A stretch of DNA of 64,000 bases, taken from NCBI GenBank assembly GCA_016713135.1, contig JADJPR010000020.1:434001-498000 (forward strand), given 5' to 3'. The notes under the pieces were generated by a model, which was given only the letters and a program-made list of their open reading frames with translations, did not search any database and was not told where the DNA came from. This document shows positions 7,598 through 16,595 of this stretch, piece after piece (the first letter of the stretch is position 1; every line of letters starts with the position of its first letter). This stretch comes from Rhodanobacteraceae bacterium (GTDB taxonomy: Bacteria > Pseudomonadota > Gammaproteobacteria > Xanthomonadales > SZUA-5). A program made the translations under genes and the position numbers.

Positions 7598-9787
7598 TCA
7601 GAACTCGTAGGAGGCGGTCAGCGACACCGTGCGCGGCGGACCGTAGAAGCCGGTGAGGATGCCAAGTGCGGCGATGTTGTAACCGGTGGTGCGGTATTCC
7701 TCGTCGGCCAGGTTGCTGCCCTCCAGCGCCACCTTCCAGGCATCGTCGATCTGCCAGATCACGCTGGCGTTCCACAGCCCGTAGCCATCCTGGGCGATGG
7801 CTTCGGAGAGATCGGTGGTGGGGTAGACCTTGTCCTGGTAGCTGTAGCCCACGCGGCTGCGGATCTCGCCGCCGGAGGCGAGCGGGTAGATGTGCTGCAG
7901 CGACAGCGCGCCGGAGAACTCCGGCGCATTGGTGAACTTCTGCACGCCCGACACATCCACGCCGCCGCTGATGTACTCGTCGTACTTGGCGTCGAGCCAG
8001 CCGATGTTGCCCTGCAGCACCCAGTTGTCGCTGATCTGGCCGAACAGTTCCAGCTCGATACCCTGCACCGTCGCCGCGCCGGCGTTGGTGAAGTCACCAA
8101 AGAAGGCCGGCGGGTTGCTGTTCGGGATGGTGGTGAAGATCGAGAGCTGGATGTCCTTGTAATCGCTGTAGAAATAGGCAGCGTTGAGGTACCAGCTCTG
8201 GTCCGCGAAGGCGACCTTGGCGCCGAGCTCATAGGTGGTCACGGACTCGTCGTCGAAGGGACGGCCCGAAGCCGGCACCGCCGAGATGTTGGCACGAATG
8301 TTGAAGCCACCGCTCTTGAAGCCGCGCGAAGCCAGGCCGTAGAGCAGCACGTCGTCGGTGGCCTGGTAGTCGAGCGAGATCTTCGGCGAGAAATTGTCGA
8401 ACTTCACCGAATCGTTCAGGTCCGAAACCGTCGCCAGCGGGGTGCTGAAGGTGGCATCGCGGAAGGTCTGGTTGAAGATGTCGACGGTCTTCTCTTCGCT
8501 GGTCCAGCGGCCGCCCAGGGTCAGCGACCACTGGTCGTCGAAGCGGTAGGTGCCCTCGCCGTAGAAGGCGATCGCGTCGGTGTCGACCTGGCCGTTGGTG
8601 TTGCCGAAGGACAGGTTGAAGAAGTTGTTGAGGACCGTGCCGCCGGCTTCGCCCTGGAACCAGTACAGGCCCGCGACGCCGGTGAAATTGCCGCCGCCAT
8701 CGTAGTTGAGCTGGATTTCCTGGCTCTGCTGCTCGTCCGAGTAGAAGGCTTTCACGTCCGCGAGGGTGTTCGCCAGCGTGTCGAAATCGATATTGGTCTC
8801 GGTGTCGGACTCGCGCAGCGCGGTGATCGACTTCAGCGACCAGTCGTCGTTGAGCTTGAAGTCCAGCGTCAGGCTGTAGCCGTCCATCACCGTGTCGTTG
8901 ACGTTCGGCATGCCGTTGCGCACGTCGTAGCGGTCATCCAGCGGCAGCACGGTTGGCGCGAAGCGATTGACGCCGAGCATCTGCGCGCCACGCACCGCGG
9001 AGGCGTCGTCGATGTGGTCGGCCGTGAACTTGAGCGACCAGTCCGGGCTGCCGATGTAGCCCAGGGTGAAGCGGCCGGCGACGATTTCCTTGTCCGACAC
9101 ATCCTGCCCGGTGCGCAGGTTCTCCCCAAAGCCGTCGCGCGTCAGGTTGGCGCCGGCAAAGCGCGCCACCCAGCCGGTGTCGCTCAGCGGCACGTTGAAG
9201 CCCGCCTTGATGTCCTGCTGGTTGTAATTGCCCGCGGTAACGCTGACGCGCCCGCCGAAATCCTGGTCGAGCGGGCGCGAGACGTACTTGATCGCGCCGC
9301 CGATGGTGTTCTTGCCGTACAGCGTGCCCTGCGGGCCGCGCAGCACTTCGATGCGCTCGACATCGAAGACATCCAGCAGCGCACCCTGCGGACGCGCGAT
9401 GTAGACGTCGTCGAGATAGATGCCGACGCCCGGATCCACGCCCCACAGCGGATCGGACTGGCCGACAGCGCGAATGTAGGCGGTGATGGTCGACGAGGAA
9501 CCGCGGGCGGCGTAGACCGTCAGGTTGGGCACCTGCGCGTCCAGGTCCGAGAGGTCCTCGACATTGAAGTCCTCGAGCTTCTGCTCGCTGAACGCAGTCA
9601 CCGCGATCGGCACTTCCTGCAGCGTCTCCTCACGCTTGCGCGCGGTGACCGTGATGGTGCCGAGCTGGGCGGCTTCGGACTTCTCCGCCTCGTCGGCGGC
9701 AGCCTCATCCTGCGCCCACACGGCGGCGGGCAGGGCGGCGAGCGCCGCAGTGAGCGCGAACGCGAGGCGATTGGGCTTGAGCGACAT
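7598..9787 (-). CDS. TonB-dependent outer-membrane receptor
   Basis: 729 residues. A signal peptide (MSLKPNRLAFALTAALAAL...AVWA|QDE) is followed by a TonB-box-like stretch (GTITVTARKREE), a plug domain (DLDAQVPNLTVYAARG... VERIEVLRGPQGTLYGKN) and a C-terminal 22-strand barrel ending in the aromatic-terminated strand VSLTASYEF. TonB-dependent receptors take up siderophores, vitamin B12, carbohydrates or aromatic compounds across the outer membrane. The sequence resembles the broad Caulobacter/sphingomonad type (VTARKREETLQEVPIAVTAFS), whose ligands are often plant or aromatic compounds; the ligand here is unknown. The start is supported by GGGAGG eight bases upstream. It is transcribed alone, and the kinase/regulator pair downstream could control it. 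Confidence 0.93.
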   Translation of the reverse strand: MSLKPNRLAFALTAALAALPAAVWAQDEAAADEAEKSEAAQLGTITVTARKREETLQEVPIAVTAFSEQKLEDFNVEDLSDLDAQVPNLTVYAARGSSSTITAYIRAVGQSDPLWGVDPGVGIYLDDVYIARPQGALLDVFDVERIEVLRGPQGTLYGKNTIGGAIKYVSRPLDQDFGGRVSVTAGNYNQQDIKAGFNVPLSDTGWVARFAGANLTRDGFGENLRTGQDVSDKEIVAGRFTLGYIGSPDWSLKFTADHIDDASAVRGAQMLGVNRFAPTVLPLDDRYDVRNGMPNVNDTVMDGYSLTLDFKLNDDWSLKSITALRESDTETNIDFDTLANTLADVKAFYSDEQQSQEIQLNYDGGGNFTGVAGLYWFQGEAGGTVLNNFFNLSFGNTNGQVDTDAIAFYGEGTYRFDDQWSLTLGGRWTSEEKTVDIFNQTFRDATFSTPLATVSDLNDSVKFDNFSPKISLDYQATDDVLLYGLASRGFKSGGFNIRANISAVPASGRPFDDESVTTYELGAKVAFADQSWYLNAAYFYSDYKDIQLSIFTTIPNSNPPAFFGDFTNAGAATVQGIELELFGQISDNWVLQGNIGWLDAKYDEYISGGVDVSGVQKFTNAPEFSGALSLQHIYPLASGGEIRSRVGYSYQDKVYPTTDLSEAIAQDGYGLWNASVIWQIDDAWKVALEGSNLADEEYRTTGYNIAALGILTGFYGPPRTVSLTASYEF

Positions 9788-9870
9788 GGTGGCGGACCTC
9801 CCCTGGAAGACGATGCAGCGAAGCCTAGGCGCGCGGGGCATGGGGGGACAGTTGTCCATTGGTACAGAGG

Positions 9871-10028
9871 AGCGGGTTGTGGGTTTTGAGTTCTGGGTTG
9901 TGGGCAGCAGAAGCCGGCGATCCGTGGGTCTGCGGATTTCATGCAGCTTCCCCGGCGCGGGTTGCTGCCGTGGGCTCGGGCAGGCGGCTTTGCTGCCCAC
10001 AACCCACAACCCAGAACCCACAACCGGC
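9871..10028. repeat. Low-complexity-armed palindrome, TTGTGGG family
   Basis: Left arm 9871-9912 (GCGGGTTGTGGG... CTGGGTTGTGGGCAGC) faces right arm about 9988-10028 (GCTGCCCACAACCCACAACC...). It fills the gap between the TonB receptor and the sigma factor and probably separates their divergent promoters. No other gene is seen in the 296-bp gap. Confidence 0.75.
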
Positions 10029-10083
10029 GATCATGTCAGGGCACTCGCGTAACCAAACCTGGCCCCGCCTCGTCCAACCCCAC

Positions 10084-10644
10084 ATGCCCCCCGATTCGGA
10101 CTCATCGCTGGTTGACCGTGCGCGTTCCGGCGAGGTGCGGGCGTTCCAGTGCCTGTTCGAGCGCCACGCGCGGGCGGCGTATGCGGTTTGCCAGCGCCTG
10201 CTGGGGGATCCTGCGCTGGCCGAGGATGCGGTGCAGGAAGCATTCCTCAAGGCGCACCGGCGGCTCGACCAGTACGACGGGCGCGCGGCTTTCGGCACCT
10301 GGATGCACCGGATCGCAGCGAACACCGCCATCGAGTTCCTGCGCCGGCGGCCGCAGCAGGAGGTGGCGGATGCGGACGAGGCGCTGGAGGCAAGCGAAGA
10401 CCCAGGCGCCGATCCGATGGCGGCGATGAGCCAGGCGCAGTTGGTGCGCGGGGTTGGCGAGGCGCTGGGCCAGCTGACACCACTCGAGCGCAGCGTGTTC
10501 GTGCTGCGCCATCTGGAGCAGCGCAGCCTGGACGAGATCGCCCGCACGCTGTCGTCCAACGCAAATGCCTGCAAGCAGGCGATATTTCGCGCGGTGCGCA
10601 AGTTGCGCGCGCACCTCGCCCATTTCGAGGGGGCCACGCCATGA
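10084..10644 (+). CDS. ECF-type RNA polymerase sigma factor
   Basis: About 186 residues. Region 2 (AFQCLFERHARAAYAVCQRLLGDPALAEDAVQEAFLKAHRRL... FGTWMHRIAANTAIEFLRRR) and region 4 (LGQLTPLERSVFVLRHLEQRSLDEIARTL...CKQAIFRAVRKLR) are both complete. ECF factors switch on regulons in response to envelope or other stress. An in-frame ATG at 10033 would add 17 residues encoded partly beside the repeat; the ATG at 10084 fits the family length better, though no clear ribosome-binding site is seen at either. The stop overlaps the next start (ATGA), so the downstream membrane protein is co-translated and is probably its anti-sigma factor. Confidence 0.9.
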   Translation: MPPDSDSSLVDRARSGEVRAFQCLFERHARAAYAVCQRLLGDPALAEDAVQEAFLKAHRRLDQYDGRAAFGTWMHRIAANTAIEFLRRRPQQEVADADEALEASEDPGADPMAAMSQAQLVRGVGEALGQLTPLERSVFVLRHLEQRSLDEIARTLSSNANACKQAIFRAVRKLRAHLAHFEGATP

Positions 10645-11381
10645 ACCCGACGATGATCCAGCCGGGCGACGACGAGCTGGTGATGTTTCATTTCGGTGAA
10701 GACCTGGGGCCGGAACGGATGGCGGCGATCGCCGAGGCCCTGGCGCGCGATCCGCGCTGCGCGGCGCGCTACGCGGAGCTGCGCCGGTTGCTGGCGGCCT
10801 CGGCCAGCGCGCTCGACGCCAGCGAGCCGGCGCCGGGCTTCGAGCGGCGCGTGTGGCAGCAACTCGCGCCCCGGCTGCAGGCGCGGCGGCCGGCGCCCAC
10901 TCGCCCGTCCTGGTTCGATTGGCTGCTGCCCGGGCTGGCGCTCGCTGTCAGCCTCGGCATGGGCATCGTGATCGGGCGGTACTGGCAGCCGACGCCGCTC
11001 GCCCCCGCTGCCGCGCCGCTGGCGCTGAGCGATGACGCCGGCGAGCGCGTGCTGGCGGCGCACCTCTCGCGCCACCTGGGCCAGACCGAGCGCCTGCTGC
11101 GGGTGGCCGAGAACGGCGGCGCAGCCGGGTCCGGCGAGCTGGCCAGTGCACTGATCGAAAGCAACCGGCTGTACGCGGTGGCGGCCGAACGCGCCGGCAA
11201 GCCCGCGCTGGCGCAGTTCCTGCTGGAACTCGAACCGGTGCTGCGCGAGCTGGCCAATGGCGACGGCGATGCGGCGCTCGGCGGCGCCGGCCTGGCGCAG
11301 GAACAGATCCGCTCGCGCGATCTGCTGTTCCGCCTGCGCGCGCTGGAGTCGCTGCAGTCCGCGCCCGTGCAGACACTCTGA
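10641..11381 (+). CDS. Single-TM membrane protein, probable anti-sigma factor
   Basis: 246 residues, unrecognised as a named family. The first 100 residues are acidic and soluble (cytoplasmic), with DDELVMFHFGEDLGPERMAAIAEAL, which resembles the helical start of zinc-less anti-sigma domains. One transmembrane helix (WFDWLLPGLALAVSLGMGIVIG, about 94-115) follows, then a helical periplasmic C-terminus. The four-base overlap with the ECF gene and the topology argue for an anti-sigma role; no HxxxCxxC zinc motif is present. The next gene starts 9 bp later, so the three form one operon. Confidence 0.65.
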   Translation: MNPTMIQPGDDELVMFHFGEDLGPERMAAIAEALARDPRCAARYAELRRLLAASASALDASEPAPGFERRVWQQLAPRLQARRPAPTRPSWFDWLLPGLALAVSLGMGIVIGRYWQPTPLAPAAAPLALSDDAGERVLAAHLSRHLGQTERLLRVAENGGAAGSGELASALIESNRLYAVAAERAGKPALAQFLLELEPVLRELANGDGDAALGGAGLAQEQIRSRDLLFRLRALESLQSAPVQTL

Positions 11382-11390
11382 GAGGCCCTG

Positions 11391-12494
11391 ATGATCTCCC
11401 GAATTCCGACCTGGATCGCCGCCCTGCTGCTGTGCGCCGCCAACGCCGCCGCGATGCCCGGCGCCGACTTGCCGAGCGCGAATGCGCAGGCGCGCGAGCT
11501 GTATCGCGCGGGTCACGCCGCGCTCGATCGCCAGGACTGGCTGGCCGCGGTGCAGCAGTTCCGCACGCTGGACGCGGAACTCGCGCGCACGCGAACCGCC
11601 GGCCGCGACGCGGCGCTGTACTGGCAGGCCTATGCGCTGGACCGCTCCGGCGACCACGCCGGCGCCAGCGGCCTCGGCCAGAAGCTGCTGGCCGAGTTCC
11701 CCGACAGCCCCTGGGCCGACGATGCCGCCGAACTGCTGAATGCCAGTGCCGGCGCGGGCGACGAGAGCGATCGCATCATGGCCCTCGATGCGCTGATGCT
11801 GAGCGCGCCGGAGCAAGCCACGCCGATCCTGGTCGGCGTGCTCGACGGCAACCACAGCGAGCGGATCAAGAAGCGCGCGCTGTTCGTGCTGGTGCAGATC
11901 GCCCCGGCCGCGGCGGGCGAGGCGATCGGCCGCATCCTCGCCGGGAAGGGCTCGGCGGCACTCAAGCGCGAGGCGATCCAGACCCTGGCGCTGGCCGGCG
12001 ATCCGAGCGCAGGCAAGCGCCTGGCCGACTATTACCGCAGCGAGCAGGATCCGGCGCTCAAGCGCGCGGTGATCGACGCCGGGCTCGTCGGCGGGCGCAC
12101 CGACCTGGTGCTGGAAGTGGCCCGCAGCGAGTCCGACGCCGAGCTGCAAAGCCACGCGATCCGCGTCCTCGGCGCGATGGGCCAGGCGGCGCGAGTGGCC
12201 GAGCTGCTGCCGCAACTGACCGACATCGATGCCCAGCGCAGCGCGGTGGATGCGCTTGCGATCGCCGGCGAAGTCGCCGCGCTGGCCGGCGTGGTCCGCG
12301 GCAAGGCTGCGCTGCCGCTGCGCCTGCACGCCGTGCGCGCGCTCAGCATCGCCGGCAGCGATGAGCGCGTGACCACGTTGATCGCGCTGTACCAGGAACA
12401 ACCGCAGCCCGAAATCCGCCGCGCCTTGCTGCACGCGCTCAGCGCCAGCGGCGACGAGGCCGCGCTGAATGCCATCGGCGAGACCTTGCGGTAG
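11391..12494 (+). CDS. Exported protein with TPR-like and HEAT-like repeats
   Basis: 367 residues. A signal peptide (MISRIPTWIAALLLCAANAAA) targets it to the periplasm. Residues 30-115 look like one or two TPR helices (ARELYRAGHAALDRQDWLAAVQQFR). From about 130 on there are repeated helical pairs (IKKRALFVLVQIAPAAAGEAIGRIL; LKREAIQTLALAGDPSAGKRL; LQSHAIRVLGAMGQAARVAELL) typical of HEAT repeats. It probably binds another protein as part of the ECF/kinase signalling locus. No catalytic motif is seen. It lies 9 bp after the anti-sigma-like gene. Confidence 0.7.
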   Translation: MISRIPTWIAALLLCAANAAAMPGADLPSANAQARELYRAGHAALDRQDWLAAVQQFRTLDAELARTRTAGRDAALYWQAYALDRSGDHAGASGLGQKLLAEFPDSPWADDAAELLNASAGAGDESDRIMALDALMLSAPEQATPILVGVLDGNHSERIKKRALFVLVQIAPAAAGEAIGRILAGKGSAALKREAIQTLALAGDPSAGKRLADYYRSEQDPALKRAVIDAGLVGGRTDLVLEVARSESDAELQSHAIRVLGAMGQAARVAELLPQLTDIDAQRSAVDALAIAGEVAALAGVVRGKAALPLRLHAVRALSIAGSDERVTTLIALYQEQPQPEIRRALLHALSASGDEAALNAIGETLR

Positions 12495-12510
12495 CACCGG
12501 GCCGGTTAAA

Positions 12511-12669
12511 CGCCGAGAAGCGGGGCTGGGGACTGGGGGCTGAGGCGTGTGCGCGAGAGCGTCGGACGTCAGCTGCCCTGCGCATGCGCAAGACAGCAGG
12601 CCGATCAGGTCGACCGCGCACACGCCCCAGCCCCCAGCCCCCAGTCCCCAGCCCCGCTTCTCGGCGTAA
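12511..12669. repeat. Low-complexity-armed palindrome, GGGGCTG family (best example)
   Basis: Left arm 12511-12555 (CGCCGAGAAGCGGGGCTGGG...GAGGCGTGTGCGCG) pairs with right arm 12616-12669 (CGCGCACACGCCCCAGCC... CCCGCTTCTCGGCG) almost without mismatch except for one extra repeat unit on the right. The 60-bp core is unrelated to coding sequence. It lies between the HEAT protein and the Ser/Thr kinase and could act as a terminator hairpin. Confidence 0.8.
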
Positions 12670-12712
12670 ACCGTCTCGTCCCTGCCGACCCGCTCATGCC
12701 ATCATCCGGACA

Positions 12713-15199
12713 ATGAGCGCCCATCATGTCCCCGAGATTCCGGGTTACCGCGTCCTGCGTCAGCTGGGGCGCGGCGGCATGGCGTCGGTTTACCTCGCGA
12801 TGCAGGAATCGGTGGAGCGCGAGGTAGCGCTGAAGATCATGGCGCCGCAGCTGTCGGCGGACCCGACCTTCGGCGAGCGATTCCTGCGCGAGGCGCGGAT
12901 CGCGGCCAAGCTGCACCACCGGCATGTCGTCAGCATCTACGATGTGGGCGTGCACAACGGCTTCCATTACTGCACGATGGAATACCTGCCGGGTGGCACG
13001 GTGATGCGCAAGGGCTCGCCGCCGCTGGCGCTGAAGCCCGCGCTGCGCTGCATCCGCGAGATCGCGCAGGCACTGAACTACGCGCATTCCAAGGGCTTCG
13101 TCCACCGCGACGTCAAGCCGGACAACATCCTGCTGCGCGAAGACGGCTCCTGCGTGCTGGGCGATTTCGGCATCGCGCGCGCTGCCGAGTCCGGCACCAT
13201 GATGACCAAGACCGGCTCGGTGGTCGGCACGCCGCACTACATGAGCCCGGAGCAGTTGCGCGGGCGCGCGATCGACGGTCGCGCCGACCTCTACAGCCTG
13301 GGCGTGGTGTTCTTCCAGCTGGTGACCGGCAAGGTGCCCTACGAGGCGAGCGACTCGCTGGCGGTAGGCATCATGCACATGACCGCGCCGCTGCCGCAGT
13401 TGCCGCGCGACTACCGCTTGCTGCAGCCGATCCTGGACAAGATGCTGGCCAAGGAACCGGCCGACCGCTACCAGACCGGCGCCGAGATCGAGGCGGCTAT
13501 CGCCGAGGCCGAGAAGGCGATCGCCAGCGGGCGGACGGAGCCGCTGACCCAACCCCTCCCTGCCCGCCCCGTGGCTGCCGAACGCCCACAGCGCTCCGGC
13601 TACGACACCCAAGGCTCGCTGCGGACCGAGCCGCAGATCGGGCACATGGAGCGCTTCGAGGAAGCGGGACTGCGCGCGGAACCGCGCCACCAGACCCAGT
13701 TCTCGCGCGCGCACCAGTCGCGGCCTGCACGCACCGGGCTGTGGTGGGTGCTTGGCGCCGCGCTGGTGCTGTCGGGCCTGGCCTGGTGGCAACGCCCGCT
13801 GATCAGCGCACAGCTGATCGCCTGGCTCACGCCCGCCGCCAATCCGGGGCTGGATGCCGCCGACCGCGCGCTCGCCGAGGGCCGCTTGTTCACGGACGGT
13901 GGCGATGACGCCGTTTCGCTCTTCCTGGCCGCGCTGCTGGTGGACGGCGACGACCAGCGCGCGCGCGCCGGACTCGACTCCACCCTCGATCGCCTGCACC
14001 CGGAGCTCAAGGCCAATCCGGACGCGGAACGCATCGCGGCGCTCACCCGCAAGCTCACCGGCGCGCCGGGCTACGCCACCCGGATCGAGCGTTTCCGCGA
14101 ATTGCTGCCCTCCGCCAGCGGGAGCAATCCGCCCGCGCAAGCCGATACCTCCGACCTGGCCCTCGCGCAGCGCGCCGAGTCCGAAGGGCGCCTGGGCGGC
14201 GCCGACGGCGCCCTCGCGCGCTTCGCCGCCGCCTACGCCGCCCAGCCCGGCAACGAGGCCGCACGCCAGGGTGTCGAGCGCGTCGCGGCAGCGGTAGTGG
14301 GCCAGGCACGTTCGCAACTGGCCGCCGGCAACCTGGCCGCGGCCGAGCAGTTGCAACGCGAACTGGCGGTGGTACCCGCCGCGGCTGGCCTTGCCACCAA
14401 GCTGGCTGCCGAGATCGCCGCGCGGCGAGTCCCGGACACCAGCGCCCGTCTCGCCGAGATCCTGGTGCAGGCGGAGCGACTCGCCCGCGCCGGCAAGTTG
14501 GTCGACCCGCGCAATGGCAGCGCCGCCGACCGCTATCGCGAGGCACTGGCCCTGGCCCCGGACGATGCGGCCGCTCGTCAGGGCCTGGCCCGCGCCGCGG
14601 CGAGCGCGCTCAGCCAGATCGATGCGGCGATCGAGGGCAAGGACTTCAAGCGCGCCCAGGATCTGCGCAAGCGGATCCAGGAACTGGCGCCACGCACACC
14701 GGGGCTGACCGAGCTCAAGGAGCGCATCGAGGACGCCGAAGCGGCCGCGAAAGCCGCCAGCCCCGAGCGGGTGGCCGCCCACGACAAACTGGTGCGCGAG
14801 GGCGAACTGGCGTTGTCCAGTGGACAGCTGATGGAGCCCACCGGCGACTCCGCCTACGACAAGTTCCGCCAGGCGCTGGCCCTCAATCCGCGCAGTGAGA
14901 GCGCACGCGCGGGCATGCGGGCCCTCGCGCAGGCGCTCAAGCTGGAAATCGAGGAGAGCATCACGGCGGGCCGCGCGACCCGCGCGGACGGCGGGATTGC
15001 CGCGCTGGAAACCGTCGATCCGCGCTTCGACACCGGCGCACTGAAGACCCGCGTCGCCCACGTCTATGCCGAGAACGGCCTGCGCTCCCTGCAGGGCGGC
15101 TCGGTGGAGCAGGCGCGCGAGGACCTGGCCGGCGCCGAGCGCCTCGACCCAGCCGAGGCCAGCGTCATCCGCTTGCGCGAGGCGCTGGTCGGTCGCTGA
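12713..15199 (+). CDS. Transmembrane Ser/Thr protein kinase with periplasmic repeat domain
   Basis: 828 residues. The N-terminal Hanks-type kinase is complete: glycine loop LGRGGMASVY (19-27), Lys41 in VALKI, catalytic loop HRDVKPDN with Asp133, DFG at 151 and the APE-region equivalent GTPHYMSPEQ. A proline-rich linker leads to one transmembrane helix (about 343-362, LWWVLGAALVLSGLAWW). The remaining 460 residues lie in the periplasm and consist of helical TPR-like units (RYREALALAPDDAAARQGLARAA; KFRQALALNPRSESARAGM). This PknB-like layout suggests that the kinase senses envelope state and signals inward. It follows the ECF/HEAT cluster on the same strand after a palindromic repeat. Confidence 0.9.
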   Translation: MSAHHVPEIPGYRVLRQLGRGGMASVYLAMQESVEREVALKIMAPQLSADPTFGERFLREARIAAKLHHRHVVSIYDVGVHNGFHYCTMEYLPGGTVMRKGSPPLALKPALRCIREIAQALNYAHSKGFVHRDVKPDNILLREDGSCVLGDFGIARAAESGTMMTKTGSVVGTPHYMSPEQLRGRAIDGRADLYSLGVVFFQLVTGKVPYEASDSLAVGIMHMTAPLPQLPRDYRLLQPILDKMLAKEPADRYQTGAEIEAAIAEAEKAIASGRTEPLTQPLPARPVAAERPQRSGYDTQGSLRTEPQIGHMERFEEAGLRAEPRHQTQFSRAHQSRPARTGLWWVLGAALVLSGLAWWQRPLISAQLIAWLTPAANPGLDAADRALAEGRLFTDGGDDAVSLFLAALLVDGDDQRARAGLDSTLDRLHPELKANPDAERIAALTRKLTGAPGYATRIERFRELLPSASGSNPPAQADTSDLALAQRAESEGRLGGADGALARFAAAYAAQPGNEAARQGVERVAAAVVGQARSQLAAGNLAAAEQLQRELAVVPAAAGLATKLAAEIAARRVPDTSARLAEILVQAERLARAGKLVDPRNGSAADRYREALALAPDDAAARQGLARAAASALSQIDAAIEGKDFKRAQDLRKRIQELAPRTPGLTELKERIEDAEAAAKAASPERVAAHDKLVREGELALSSGQLMEPTGDSAYDKFRQALALNPRSESARAGMRALAQALKLEIEESITAGRATRADGGIAALETVDPRFDTGALKTRVAHVYAENGLRSLQGGSVEQAREDLAGAERLDPAEASVIRLREALVGR

Positions 15200-15278
15200 G
15201 CTCCAACTTGCCGCCGACTCCTGAGACTCGCCTTCCGCATTGCGACGTAAGTAGGCGCCGCCGCAGAGGGATTTTCGC

Positions 15279-15313
15279 TTATCCACAAAGCCTGTGGATA
15301 ACTCTGTGGATCG
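15279..15313. promoter_or_regulatory. DnaA-box triplet, copy 1
   Basis: TTATCCACA (15279-15287), its inverse TGTGGATAA (15293-15301) and a near match TGTGGATCG (15305-15313) lie within 35 bp. The first two are perfect consensus DnaA boxes. Confidence 0.7.
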
Positions 15314-15643
15314 ACTCTGGGCGAAAGCCCGCAGGGCGCGCCACGACGCCATTGCAAGCCCCCCGGCGAGAGTCTGATCGCTCCGCGCGATCAATTTGAA
15401 ATCAATACCTTACGAACTCCAGGTCGCTCGGGCGTGCGGGCCTCGGCAAGCCCGGTGGACGCCCCCCGGGGTTGTGCAAAACCTGCGGCCGGGCGTGGCC
15501 GCGGGCGCGCCAGCCAGACCGGTTTGTCAAGCCCTCCGGGCGGGATTTATTTCGCAAATTTCTTGCGGATAGCTTAGCGCACATTCCTCAATACCTCCTT
15601 AGCAGTGGGTGCTAAGTCATTGCTGCCACAGCATCCACGGCGC

Positions 15644-15678
15644 TTATCCACACAGCCTGTGGATAACTTTGTGGATGA
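15644..15678. promoter_or_regulatory. DnaA-box triplet, copy 2
   Basis: TTATCCACA (15644-15652), TGTGGATAA (15658-15666) and TGTGGATGA (15670-15678) with the same spacing as copy 1. Similarity between the two copies extends about 60 bp to the right (shared CCCGCCACGACGC-like and GGCGAGAGTCT-like segments), so this is a direct duplication about 365 bp apart. Confidence 0.7.
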
Positions 15679-15998
15679 AGCCGTGGACAGGCCACGAAAA
15701 GCCCGCCACGACGCGCTCGCGCGCCCCCTGGCGAGTCTCTCGCCAGTTTGAACATTTGCTTTTTAATCAATGACTTGATCGATTCATGCGGCAACAGCTT
15801 GACAATCCTGAAACAAATCCGACCCACATCCCCGATCTGTGCAAAACAACTGCGGGACAGGGACTGCGAAAGCACGAATGCGACACAGTCGCCGCGGCGC
15901 ACGCCGACCAACCATCGCACGCGAATGCCGCGCGCCGCTGTCAACCGAAGACGCGGCGCTGCGTTGTCAGGCAGGTGAAAGCAAGCACCGGATAGCCG

Positions 15999-16595
15999 AT
16001 GATCGTGCTCGACCGTATCGACGCCAGGGTCATGACCGCAGAGAACGACGCCGCGACCGCCCTGCGGGGGCGCCTCGACCGTTTCCTGCGCACGGTCGAA
16101 CGGCGTGCGCTGCGGATGGCACAACTGGCGGTGGGCGACCTCGACGACGCCCTCGAGCTGGTGCAGGACAGCATGCTCGGCTTCGTCCGGAGCTACGCCG
16201 CCAAGCCGGAGGCGGAGTGGCCACCGTTGTACTGGCGCGTGCTCGACAGCCGCATCCAGGACCACCATCGGCGCCAGACGGTGCGGCGGCGCTGGCGCGT
16301 GTTCCTGCGTACCGATGCCGAAGGTGAGGATGCCGGCGACCAGCTGGCGGAGGTTGCCGATCCGGTGACTGCCGGCCCGCTGGACCACAGCGCCGGGGGC
16401 GAGGCAGCGAAGGCGATCGACGCGGCGCTGCGTGCACTGCCGGACCGCCAGCGCCAGGCCTTCCTGCTGCGCGTCTGGGAGGGCTTCGATGTTGCCGCCA
16501 CGGCCGGCGTCATGGGATGTTCGGAAGGCAGCGTCAAGACGCACTTGTTCCGCGCGATGGACGCATTGAAGAAGCGCCTGGAGGGTCACCGATGA
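15999..16595 (+). CDS. ECF-type RNA polymerase sigma factor (second)
   Basis: 198 residues. Region 2 (RRALRMAQLAVGDLDDALELVQDSMLGFVRSYAAKP...LYWRVLDSRIQDHHRR) and region 4 (ALRALPDRQRQAFLLRVWEGFDVAATAGVMGCSEGSVKTHLFRAMDALKKRL) are complete. In Lysobacterales and Burkholderiales a sigma factor like this precedes DUF3619 and DUF3106 genes, as here. An in-frame ATG at 16032 is an alternative start with CAGGG close upstream. The stop overlaps the next start (ATGA). Confidence 0.88.
   Translation: MIVLDRIDARVMTAENDAATALRGRLDRFLRTVERRALRMAQLAVGDLDDALELVQDSMLGFVRSYAAKPEAEWPPLYWRVLDSRIQDHHRRQTVRRRWRVFLRTDAEGEDAGDQLAEVADPVTAGPLDHSAGGEAAKAIDAALRALPDRQRQAFLLRVWEGFDVAATAGVMGCSEGSVKTHLFRAMDALKKRLEGHR

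Larger units (their letters stand above)
15200..15998. other. 800-bp non-coding region with DnaA boxes and AT-rich patches
   Basis: No credible gene is found on either strand. It contains two copies of a DnaA-box module (listed separately), AT-rich patches (for example GCGGGATTTATTTCGCAAAT near 15540 and TTTGCTTTTTAATCAATGA near 15757) and a small hairpin CTTAGCA/TGCTAAG near 15600-15616. From 15745 on it is the leader of the next ECF sigma gene, with a TTGACA at about 15799 but no convincing -10 box. Confidence 0.5.

Noticed and set aside
9939..12623. Long minus-strand frame opposite the first ECF cluster
   Set aside because: Lacks domains and start signals; the plus-strand genes are coupled by overlaps and match known families.
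15200..15998. Claim that this is the chromosomal origin
   Set aside because: Box clusters fit, but dnaA, dnaN, gyrB or rpmH are absent and skew cannot be judged here; kept only as a candidate finding.
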